Positions 1 to 8,001 of a DNA stretch of 64,000 bases are shown here, in pieces (position 1 is the first letter of the stretch; every line of letters starts with the position of its first letter). The notes under the pieces are model-generated. The model was not told where the DNA came from and did not search any database. It saw only the letters and a program-made list of their open reading frames with translations. Location: positions 31,526,123-31,590,122 of the forward strand of contig OZ021732.1 in assembly GCA_963978545.1 (NCBI GenBank), read 5' to 3'. A program made the translations under genes and the position numbers. The stretch is from Linyphia triangularis. Its lineage: Eukaryota > Arthropoda > Arachnida > Araneae > Linyphiidae.

Positions 1-224
1 TGCCGATCACTTAATTTCGAAAGAGCGAGTGAAAACATATTGAATTTGCTTAAGAAAATAAAAGGTTTTTAACTAACAAAATATCCAAACCCAGGTTTCA
101 CAGCAGTATTGTCCAGTGTTGAAAACAGGGGTCCTATAAAATTAGCAAATTGTGGATGAAACTCAATCATCTTTCTAAAATATATTATTTTTTTTAAAGA
201 AATAAACGTGTAAAAAATATCACA

Positions 225-420
225 AAACACATTTTCACTCTCCTTCATTTTTTATAAACAAATTATTTCAATTTTAAAACTGTGCATAGTGTGGGTTTTT
301 TTTTTACATAGTCTTTAAGAACATTTTATCCAGTATTGGGTCTGACTAGTCAATATCGACGGACCTACAACGTTCCACATCGAGATCAGTCAAAGTTAGT
401 CGATATTGGCCAAAGTTGTT
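225..420 (+). mobile_element. Left-edge remnant related to element C
   Basis: The reverse complement of this stretch resembles 8640-8830 of element C. The clearest shared block is CGATGTGGAACGTTGT, preceded by GGCCAATATCG and followed further on by CACAGTTTTAAAATT. It therefore looks like the 3' non-coding part of a second, inverted copy of that family running off the left edge. I see no coding remnant in it. Bases 441-762 hold a 22-base A run and nothing else I recognise. Confidence 0.4.
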
Positions 421-762
421 CTTTTGGGGGAAACAGTTTTTTTTAACTTAATTTAGACCTTACAAAAAAAAAAAAAAAAAAAAAAATGATTTTGTCAGAT
501 ACTAGGTTTTTAAATTGGTCAGCTCTGCAGTAGGCGTGAGATGTTTGAAACATATCTGATAATTTAAAAGGCCGAAGAATAAGCCCATGATTGAAAAAAA
601 TCCACAGAATGTAGATCTGTACGTAAAACTGTATGTGAAAATGTGACTGAAAATAGTTTCAGTTACAAGGTAAGAAACCTTTCAAAGAGTCCACTTTTAC
701 TACTGATACTATATAAATCAACTATCAGTAATCACAAGAGCTTCACATTGTTGAACCACAGA

Positions 763-972
763 TTATAGGGAAATAGCAAAGATCCAGTGTTCTCTAGTAT
801 CGAATCGTAACATTTTCTGACAAAAATTCCCTAATAATTGTTCGAAACGACGCCCTCTTCCGCGTACACAAAAGCTCATTCGGTTTGCCAGATTTCGTAA
901 GAATTGGCAGAGCATGGCTGTATTTATGTTACATATGGCTGCAGTGATGTTCATTTTCAACTCATCAGTCAT
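763..972 (-). pseudogene. C-terminal fragment of a mariner/Tc1-type transposase
   Basis: The open frame of 69 codons reads like the end of a mariner-type transposase. In that family an ELK..IT.A.....MLQ...N...R...C....G.HFEHLL pattern follows the catalytic core. Here I see DELKMNITAAI, then TAMLCQFLRNLANR, then GRRFEQLL. An in-frame stop lies about 20 codons upstream and no catalytic residues are present, so this is a dead tail piece. No terminal inverted repeat is visible for it. The family call rests on motif spacing recalled from arthropod transposases and is moderately secure. Confidence 0.45.
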
Positions 973-1307
973 GTGTGGACTACTTGGTGAACGCAGAACT
1001 TCATTTCAACTTCTCTTAGTTTTTCATCGTTTAAAATGGCAACTGATCCCATTGTCCCTAAATGACTTCAAGATGTATATCTGTTCCTGGCACAATACCA
1101 TGCCACTGCTTTGAACAACAAATGCTTCATACATGAAGTTTTTAAGCACGAGTCACTGATACCATTTGAAATGCACTGGAAACAATACATACGATTATCT
1201 ACAGGGAGAAAAACGAAACTCAATACGTTTTCACCGAATTACGGCCCATTACACTGTGATGTGTGTAAATTTAAACTTGACCCTTGAAATCACGTGAAAG
1301 ACACATA

Positions 1308-2030
1308 CAGTGGGTAAAAAAAGTCTCCGTACGGAAGTCTAGGTTACAAATAAATTAGGATAATTTCTAAACTTTTGCTTCATATCTTCAGTAACTACTG
1401 AAATATGTTTAATTTGATTCTTTAAAACAAGTTTATAATCAATGTTTGTTTTTACAAAACGCAAGAAGTATTTAAAATGAAATATTTAGATGTTGCTAAG
1501 TGCCATGCAAAAAAAGTTTCCGTACGTCGAATGAAAATTAATTCTGGCGTTTTCCTCAACAGACTTGCAGTAAATTTTCAAAACTGAAGTGTACACAAGT
1601 GTCATGAAAACATGATAGCAGCAATTGTTTAATTTTAGCTTGCTGATGATTGTCTTAAAATGGAGTTCCTAAACCTATTCTTGAGTTGGTGATTCAGTTG
1701 TGAAATGTTGGATTATATATGAAAAAAATTGGTGAAATCTTTGACGAATTTAAGTCTTGTTCAATATATTATTGAAAGACACCAATGTGCTTCAAATTTT
1801 TGAGGATAGAGATCGATCAGGAAAATTTTCAAAGCTAAAACGCTTGCATAAAAAAATAATATCCTATAGTAAGGTTCAATTTAATCCGTGAATAAGTGCA
1901 CCTCAAGTCGCACATGGCTTAAGAATTGTTAAACACATTGAAGACAATTCCCAAGTGACAATTTATGTGCACTGGTTAAGACGTTTGGCTTTGGAATTTC
2001 AAGATACACTTACCTATGCTTATTTCCTTC
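1308..2030 (+). pseudogene. Left arm: Tc1-like terminal repeat plus transposase N-terminus
   Basis: After the two terminal direct repeats and an untranslated leader, the plus strand from about 1660 carries broken frames. They match the N-terminal half of a Tc1 transposase: a helix-turn-helix segment resembling KIGEIF and VQYIIERH, then FEDRDRSGK, equivalent to the GRPRK-type hook between the two DNA-binding helices. ISAPQVAHGL, equivalent to ISAPEIA, follows. Stops and frameshifts interrupt it repeatedly. Homology ends near 2030, where the strand of the coding sequence switches. Confidence 0.6.
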
Positions 2031-2219
2031 TACATAACGTAAATTGCCGATACCAGCCGATGTCACCTCCAACTTGTTTGACAGTTCTACATACATTATA
2101 AGTTAACATTTGTTGATTACGTTTTCTCCTGACCATAACTCGAATATATGACCCTCGTATATTTAATTTTAATTCATCACTAAAAAGGACTTTGCAAAAT
2201 CGATGCTTTTTTTCTGCTA
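2031..2219 (-). pseudogene. Tc1-like transposase catalytic-core fragment, cut by the LTR element
   Basis: On the minus strand one open frame reads VLFSDELKLNIRGS. This matches the region around the first catalytic aspartate of Tc1 transposases (VLFSDESKF). A segment ending in a GGG.IMVWGCF-like stretch (GGDIGWYRQF) follows. It continues the right arm (7909 down to 7214), from which it is separated by the SINE and the LTR retrotransposon. The second aspartate and the glutamate of the catalytic triad are absent because the sequence passes into the inverted left arm. Confidence 0.6.
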
Positions 2220-2224
2220 CTTCT

Positions 2225-2872
2225 TGTCGTGATCTTTAGTGTGATTTGGTAAAAGGCGTTGGACCGTAAGATGTTAGAGTATTAAATTAACAACATCAGA
2301 TAAACCAAAGTTAAAATACTTCATAATTTTAAATTTCAAACCAAAATAACCAGGCCGGCATAATCAATCTACTAGTTTATTCAATATACACTATAAACGC
2401 ACAGATTAAATTCCTCAAATGACAGTAACACAAGTTTACTGTCATGCATCCAAGTATTAAAATTAAAATTAAATAAAAGGTAAAAATTCTCCAAATAGGT
2501 AAATATTCAATAAATACTAAAATATGCAATTAAATTCAGGCATTGTTATAGTTACTTAAATCGAAGCAGGCCGAGAATAGAGGAAGAAAGGTAATTAACT
2601 CACATGGAATTTCAGGGGTAAGCGATCGGCAGTGGGTCATCCTCTCTCTCTCTAAGAACTCTTCTCCTCCAAAAAACCACCGTCTTCACTCCTACACACA
2701 GGCAAAACGTCTCCCCGTTTCCCCCGATCTCAACTTTCTCCAGACCTTTTCTGACCCCCGTCACATCTTTTAATTGGTTGACTAACACAGCTTTACTTGG
2801 GGGGATGTGTAATAGTTGCTGTTGTTTAACCCCCCGTGCAAATCGTAGGAAATGTCAGATTACATCATGACA
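2225..2872 (-). repeat. 3' LTR of the gypsy-type element
   Basis: The repeat is 648 bp and I found no difference from the 5' copy. Read on the minus strand it begins TGTCATGATG and ends AAAGATCACGACA, giving the usual TG...CA ends. An AATAAA motif lies near 2376-2381 and is the likely polyadenylation signal. A TCTCTCTC tract and pyrimidine-rich runs lie near 2640-2760. Confidence 0.9.
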
Positions 2873-2890
2873 TTATCACCCCACCTTTAA
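2873..2890 (-). other. Polypurine tract of the LTR element
   Basis: On the minus strand the sequence TTAAAGGTGGGGTGATAA directly abuts the TG start of the 3' LTR. A purine-rich run in exactly this place primes plus-strand DNA synthesis in LTR retrotransposons. The call rests on position and composition. Confidence 0.7.
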
Positions 2891-5241
2891 TTTTTTTAAA
2901 GAAACCTTCCTTCCTCACCTCTTGCCAAACAAAATATCGCTCATATACAAGTAACCAATATAAAAGCACAATGTACGAGAATCATAAAAAAATTATTTTT
3001 GATTAAAAGAAAAAACAATGCAGGAAATAAGAAAATAGCATGTGTAGTGTTATATACCATATGATTTAGCATTTTATAGCAAACAAGATCTGTGTACCTA
3101 TTTAATCACTTAAAGAGAAAAAAAACACTTCACAAAATATACCTTAAATATCTAAGTAAGGATATAAAAAATTATTTACGGGAAATTAAAAGTTATTTTA
3201 AAAGTTCAAATAACCATCAGTTCCTAAAAATTGTCTGAAATGTTTGTATGAAATATAAAGTTTCATTACTTCTTCCACTGAGTCAGTAAGTAAAAGTTAT
3301 TACCCACTTGTGTCAATCTCCAGTGTGGTTGAAAAATGTAACTACATCTTATTTTTACCGTTTAGGTAGTTTCCACGAATATCCGATGCCGCACTCAGTC
3401 ATAAGTAGGTGATTCGGTTTCTCGAGTCAATGATAAAGTTCTTGTCTTTTTACATTGCTCCTCCTCCTGTGTTAGTCCACTTGAGGTTTTATCCATTTGG
3501 CATGGATGGTACGCCCTTTTCTTTTCAGTATGTAAAGTCGTTCCGTCCCTTGGTTTCGCTGCCTGGGATCCGACGTGTTGACATAGGTACATCTTGACCA
3601 AGAAGGCGGGGCTACCGTGCCAGTCGAGGTGAAGATTTGGCGATTGGCTTTCTTCCTTCGGATTGTTGGCACACCACTGTGCAATCTCTGTGACGTATTG
3701 ATGATCCCCTCTGTGGGCAGTGACGCTTAATCGGCGACCAGCTGTTGCTTTTAAAACGAGTCTTACTAAGTTGCTCCCTCCATGATGTCATTCGTATGGT
3801 CATTCTGTGGGAGTGGCCTGCCGGTGGTGATGTCACCCTTTTGCGTTGCTTCCGTGGTCCTGGTGTTGGTCCTTGTTGTCATATCTTTTCAGGATTTCCG
3901 TCCCTCTCTCGATGTTTTCTGTGACTGCTATTCACTGAGACTCCTCAGGTGGTTTAGATTTGGTGTGGTTTGTGATTTCCATCACCAATCTTTTAACTGC
4001 GATGATCTCGCTGCTCGTCTGAACTGGCTGCTTTTAAGTGATTTAGAAAATCGTTCCCTCTCTGTTGAACTCTATCCTTGAGCCAAGCATCAAGACATCA
4101 AATATAAACCACACTTTCTGTCCAGCAGAAGTTGCAATAATTTCTGATATCAAAAGTGGAATGTTGTACACCAATCCACCCTTCAGCAAAACTAAAGTCT
4201 AGAATCCACTAGTTTTTATGAAAGAAGATCTACAGCAAGTAGAAAAACCATCTTCCCCACTTCTCAGCCAAACTTAAATTAAATCAATGCCATAATTAAT
4301 CCAAAATGTGAACAAAACGCTCACTTCAAATATGAATTACAAGTACCTCAGATAAAAAAAAAAATTCTTAATAGTTTTTACATTAATTCTATTAGAATCT
4401 TCAATGTCTTAAAACTCATAGTTTTTACGTTATTTAAATGAAACCAACAGTACTTCCTACACACCCTAAGCAGTATCAAAATCCAAACTCAAAATTCCTG
4501 TCTTTTAACAACATAAATTTCCTAAATTTTGATCCATTAAATGAAAAAAATGGTTCACAAAACCCCCAAAGAAAAAAAAAAAAAACAATCAAAGTTTTTC
4601 TATGTCAAGAACCCCCAGCCAAAATGTTTATCTCGCAACCTATCCATTTCTATAGCGGCCGAAAACAAATTTCGCCCCCACGTATCATTAAAATGTATTC
4701 TCCGATATCCTCTCTCTCTCCGACATCCAACATTTCCCTCACCGCACACGGTCTACAAAAATCCCCCTTTTTGCCCCAGACAAACAAACAAAAAAAAAGA
4801 AATCCACTCGCCTCCGAAACGAGAAGGAGAAAAAAAAATCACCCACCCACCTCGGATCTCGTTTCCAAAACTCCGACCCCGAGTCCTTTTGCAAACCAAC
4901 AGAGCGGCCTAGAAGTGACGCCCCCCCTTGCCAAAACCAGTTGGGGCGACTCTTCAGGGTCAAAGGTGTATCCGTTAGTGATATGTTAGCCCAGGAAACG
5001 CCAACTTTATTTACAGCACATGTTTAGTCGGAGATAACGAGCGTCTTTTCACATAACCCTTAAACCAAATAAAGCAGTAAATATAGAAAACAGGACAACC
5101 CCTATGGATTTGACTTCAAGCCCAGTGTCCCACAAGTATCAAGTTAACCCTTATTTCACTATGTTTGTTTACAAACGAACTTTCCTGCTAGCTTTCACTC
5201 TTCTCCCACCTGATTATCGGCAAACGTTCTTGTTTACAACG
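2891..5241 (-). other. 3' internal region of the LTR element, no recognised gene
   Basis: About 2.35 kb lie between the integrase stop and the polypurine tract, which is long for a gypsy 3' leader. The part from 3395 to about 4080 is less A+T-rich than its surroundings. On the minus strand it holds one frame open for about 134 codons (roughly 3799 down to 3395, no ATG at its start), with motifs such as HRGDHQYVTE, HLDWHGSPAFLV and CQHVG that I cannot assign. The 4438-4990 stretch has homopurine and C-rich runs that create long frames on both strands with biased composition, so I do not call genes there. An env-like or captured ORF in decay is possible but not shown. Confidence 0.5.
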
Positions 5242-6180
5242 CTACTTCCTGTGTCTCAAATTGTAATGAATGGATGGGCGGGTTGTCCCAGCAAGCGGTG
5301 TATAGTTGTCCTGAAGCTTAGATAATCTATGATCAGCTAGTTTGAGTCGGCTTATATGCACTGTACGCTCTTGAAATGGATCAGCGTCTAATTTAATATT
5401 AAGTAAATTTGGTGATCTCTCAGAAATAACAGTATAGGGACCCAAGAATCGCTTTTGAAATCTCCCGGGATTCTTAAAAAATACCTTATCACCCAATTTA
5501 ATCTGTCTCTTGACAGATTTAAATTTAGCATAATTTTGCTGAATAATCTGTTGTTTTTCAATGTTATGATAAGCATTCTGCCTGCAGGTTTCCAAGATTT
5601 GTATCCTATTCTCAAACCAGTGTGGCAAGTTCAACCAGTCGACGTTATCTTTAACTGTTGTACTATCTTTAACCATAGCTTGAAATATAGGCTTCATTTC
5701 TCTACCGAAAAACAGTTCATTTGGTGTATATTGTAATACTGAATGCTTAACGTTATTATACCAATTTTTATGAAGATTTATCGCAATTTCTAAGTCCATA
5801 CTAGATTCTTTCAATGCCAAAATTGTATTCTTTAATTCTGCATTAATTTTTTCAGATTTCCCATTTAGAGAGGGTGTCAGTGCGGGAATCTTAATTAATT
5901 TCACCCCCAGCTTTTCATTCAACTCTTTGAAACCGTTCGATATATAACAGCCTCCATTATCGCTAATGATCTGTTTAGGAGTGCCATAACTACATATATA
6001 TCTCAACAAACACTCAGTAACCTGTTTAGCACCGATGTTTCCAATGGGATACAATTCAATATGACGTGAAAAATTATCGATGAATGTAATCACGTAATCG
6101 CCAGATTTCAAAGGTCCCAGAATATCAGTTGAAATTACTGAACCAATTTCTGTTGGAATAGGCGCTATGCCTTGTGGCAA
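5242..6180 (-). CDS. Integrase of the gypsy-type LTR element (end of pol)
   Basis: The frame is open for 312 codons. Integrase inserts the element's DNA copy into the host chromosome. The DDE core is complete: D19 (VISTDILGPL), D74 (IISDNGG) and E110 (NGKSEKINAEL), with 35 residues between the last two, as in retroviral-type integrases. A GPY/F module typical of Ty3/gypsy integrases follows (FLGPYTVI, residues about 245-252), inside the block running from KLGDKVFFKNPG to VHISRLK. The first codon is TTG, not ATG, because integrase is normally cleaved from a Pol polyprotein. Just upstream the frame still reads ECAYQK, a trace of the HHCC zinc finger, so most of that finger is lost. The frame itself is undamaged. 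Confidence 0.9.
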   Translation of the reverse strand: MPQGIAPIPTEIGSVISTDILGPLKSGDYVITFIDNFSRHIELYPIGNIGAKQVTECLLRYICSYGTPKQIISDNGGCYISNGFKELNEKLGVKLIKIPALTPSLNGKSEKINAELKNTILALKESSMDLEIAINLHKNWYNNVKHSVLQYTPNELFFGREMKPIFQAMVKDSTTVKDNVDWLNLPHWFENRIQILETCRQNAYHNIEKQQIIQQNYAKFKSVKRQIKLGDKVFFKNPGRFQKRFLGPYTVISERSPNLLNIKLDADPFQERTVHISRLKLADHRLSKLQDNYTPLAGTTRPSIHYNLRHRK

Positions 6181-6337
6181 AACTTTCTGATATGCGCACT
6201 CGATTTTTTTTTTTGACTCTAACCATTTTTATTGACCTTACCAAAAACCCTCGATGATTTCCCTTTGAGTAATTGTGAACCACAATTAATTTTACGTTTC
6301 CACATTAATAGCGTATCTGAACAAACCGTAGATAGAA

Positions 6338-6355
6338 GACTGGATCAAGGCACCA
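6338..6355 (-). other. Candidate primer-binding site of the LTR element
   Basis: On the minus strand TGGTGCCTTGATCCAGTC lies seven bases inside the 5' LTR. A TGG-initiated stretch next to the 5' LTR is the usual site where a host tRNA 3' end primes reverse transcription. I cannot name the tRNA without a comparison. Confidence 0.45.
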
Positions 6356-6362
6356 TAAATAA

Positions 6363-7010
6363 TGTCGTGATCTTTAGTGTGATTTGGTAAAAGGCGTTGG
6401 ACCGTAAGATGTTAGAGTATTAAATTAACAACATCAGATAAACCAAAGTTAAAATACTTCATAATTTTAAATTTCAAACCAAAATAACCAGGCCGGCATA
6501 ATCAATCTACTAGTTTATTCAATATACACTATAAACGCACAGATTAAATTCCTCAAATGACAGTAACACAAGTTTACTGTCATGCATCCAAGTATTAAAA
6601 TTAAAATTAAATAAAAGGTAAAAATTCTCCAAATAGGTAAATATTCAATAAATACTAAAATATGCAATTAAATTCAGGCATTGTTATAGTTACTTAAATC
6701 GAAGCAGGCCGAGAATAGAGGAAGAAAGGTAATTAACTCACATGGAATTTCAGGGGTAAGCGATCGGCAGTGGGTCATCCTCTCTCTCTCTAAGAACTCT
6801 TCTCCTCCAAAAAACCACCGTCTTCACTCCTACACACAGGCAAAACGTCTCCCCGTTTCCCCCGATCTCAACTTTCTCCAGACCTTTTCTGACCCCCGTC
6901 ACATCTTTTAATTGGTTGACTAACACAGCTTTACTTGGGGGGATGTGTAATAGTTGCTGTTGTTTAACCCCCCGTGCAAATCGTAGGAAATGTCAGATTA
7001 CATCATGACA
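6363..7010 (-). repeat. 5' LTR of the gypsy-type element
   Basis: This 648 bp copy matches 2225-2872 throughout. As the upstream LTR for the minus-strand coding sequence, it should contain the promoter of the element. It ends at 7010 and is followed by the second CTTCT target duplication. Confidence 0.9.
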
Positions 7011-7018
7011 CTTCTTAC
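6996..7018. other. Junction of LTR end, target duplication and split SINE target site
   Basis: The 5' LTR ends at 7010. CTTCT (7011-7015) is the LTR element's target duplication, and TAC (7016-7018) completes the SINE's own duplicated target. This short junction is the direct evidence for the order of insertion: Tc1-like element, then SINE, then LTR element. Confidence 0.8.
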
Positions 7019-7202
7019 GGGTTGTTTGGTTGTTTTCAGATTATCTGGAGCCGTCAGCAACACGAGGGCTATAATGCTCCGAAACATTCGTCATTTGACA
7101 AGACAACATACATTTACAAACACATATGACTAACACGGGACTTGAACCCGCAACCTCGCGGTCTAGAAGCTAGCACCCTAACCACTATACCGTTTGGTCG
7201 AC
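7019..7202 (-). mobile_element. tRNA-derived SINE, copy 1
   Basis: Read on the minus strand, the first 75 bases resemble a tRNA with an internal RNA polymerase III promoter. The A box is TAGTGGTTAGGGTG and the B box GGTTCAAGTCC, in a GCGGGTTCAAGTCCCG stem-loop. A tRNA-unrelated body and a tail ending AACCAAACAACCC follow. The target duplication is CTACTTCTTAC: the downstream copy is 7203-7213, and the upstream copy is now split by the LTR element (CTACTTCT at 2217-2224, then TAC at 7016-7018). The SINE was therefore in place before the LTR element arrived. It is not a functional tRNA gene because it sits in a dispersed repeat unit with a tail. Confidence 0.85.
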
Positions 7203-7213
7203 CTACTTCTTAC

Positions 7214-7909
7214 AGGCTGCAAGTCCATTAAGACCCGTTATTTTTATAACATTTCTCACCGTTTGAGATGTCATTTCAATGTTTTATCAATTTTTAAGCC
7301 ATGTGCGACTTAAGGTGCACTTATTTGCAGATTATCTTGAACCTTACTATAGGATATTTCTTTTATGCAAGCGTTTTAGCTTTGAAAATTTTCCTGATCG
7401 ATCTCTATCCTCAAAAATTTGAAGCACATTGGTGTCTTTCAATAATATATTGTACTAGACTTCAATTCGTCAAAGATTTCGCCAATTTTTTTCATATATA
7501 ATCCAACATTTCACAACTGAATCACCAACTCAAGAATAGGTTTAGGAACTCCATTTTAAGACAATCATCAGCAAGCTAAAATTAAACAATTGCTGCTATC
7601 ATGTTTTCATGACACTTGTGTACACTTCAGTTTTGAAAATTTACTGCAAGTCTGTTGAGGAAAACGCCAGAATTAATTTTCATTCGACGTACGGAAACTT
7701 TTTTTGCATGGCACTTATCAACATCTCCTAAATATTTCAATTTAAATACTTGTTGCGTTTTGATAAAACACACATTTATTATAAACTTATTTTAAAGAAT
7801 CAAATTAAACATATTTCAATAGTTACTGAAGATATGAAGCAAAAGATTAGAAATTATCCTAATTTATTTGTAACTTTGGCTTCCATACGGAGACTTTTTT
7901 TACCCACTG
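7214..7909 (-). pseudogene. Right arm: Tc1-like terminal repeat plus transposase N-terminus
   Basis: The minus strand carries the two direct repeats (outer near 7884-7909, inner near 7684-7708), an untranslated leader and a broken transposase N-terminus. It parallels the left arm closely, including the shared block GCACATGGCTTAA. Below about 7290 it continues past the point where the left arm diverges, and it joins logically to the catalytic-core fragment at 2219-2031. Stops and frameshifts are frequent. The 92 bases between this element and element C (7910-8001) show nothing. Confidence 0.6.
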
Positions 7910-8001
7910 TACATTTTCCTTGTTCACAGCAAGTGAGCATTCAGTAACACCTTGCATAGAAGGAACCTAAATGTATATGGTGAGTGAAATGTCTTGTACG
8001 G

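Larger units (their letters stand above)
2225..7010 (-). mobile_element. LTR retrotransposon, gypsy type, internally deleted, very young
   Basis: Two direct 648 bp repeats, 2225-2872 and 6363-7010, appear identical base for base. They run TGTC...GACA and are bounded by a perfect 5 bp target duplication CTTCT (2220-2224 and 7011-7015). The element is oriented on the minus strand: 5' LTR at 6363-7010, primer-binding-site candidate at 6338-6355, integrase at 6180-5242, polypurine tract at 2890-2873, 3' LTR at 2225-2872. Only about 180 bp separate the 5' LTR from the integrase, so gag, protease, reverse transcriptase and RNase H are missing. A full gypsy element would have about 3 kb there. With identical LTRs, the copy must have been mobilised recently by proteins supplied in trans, or else deleted after insertion. 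Confidence 0.9.
1308..7909. mobile_element. Palindromic Tc1-like element, IR/DR type, carrying nested insertions
   Basis: Both ends start with the same terminal sequence, CAGTGGGTAAAAAAAGTC on the left and its reverse complement on the right. Each end is flanked by TA, the duplicated target of Tc1/mariner elements. A second, internal direct copy of the repeat core (AAAAAAAGTTTCCGTACG) lies about 195 bp inside each end, at 1508 and near 7700. That is the IR/DR layout known from Sleeping Beauty-type and Tc3-like elements. The arms 1308-1935 and 7291-7909 match in inverted orientation over more than 600 bp and both encode the transposase N-terminus. No normal 3' half is present. Without the nested SINE and LTR element the insertion would be about 1.6 kb. 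It cannot encode a working protein. Confidence 0.75.

Noticed and set aside
3782..4081. 99-codon plus-strand frame
   Set aside because: Antisense to the LTR element, with no family motif and biased composition.
4438..4989. 183-codon plus-strand frame inside the LTR element
   Set aside because: Lysine- and proline-rich composition follows from A and C runs. It is antisense to the element and has no recognisable motif.
7136..7202. Genuine tRNA gene on the minus strand
   Set aside because: The A and B boxes are good, but the same sequence recurs at 13267 and 31126 with a common non-tRNA body, a tail and target duplications, which marks a SINE.
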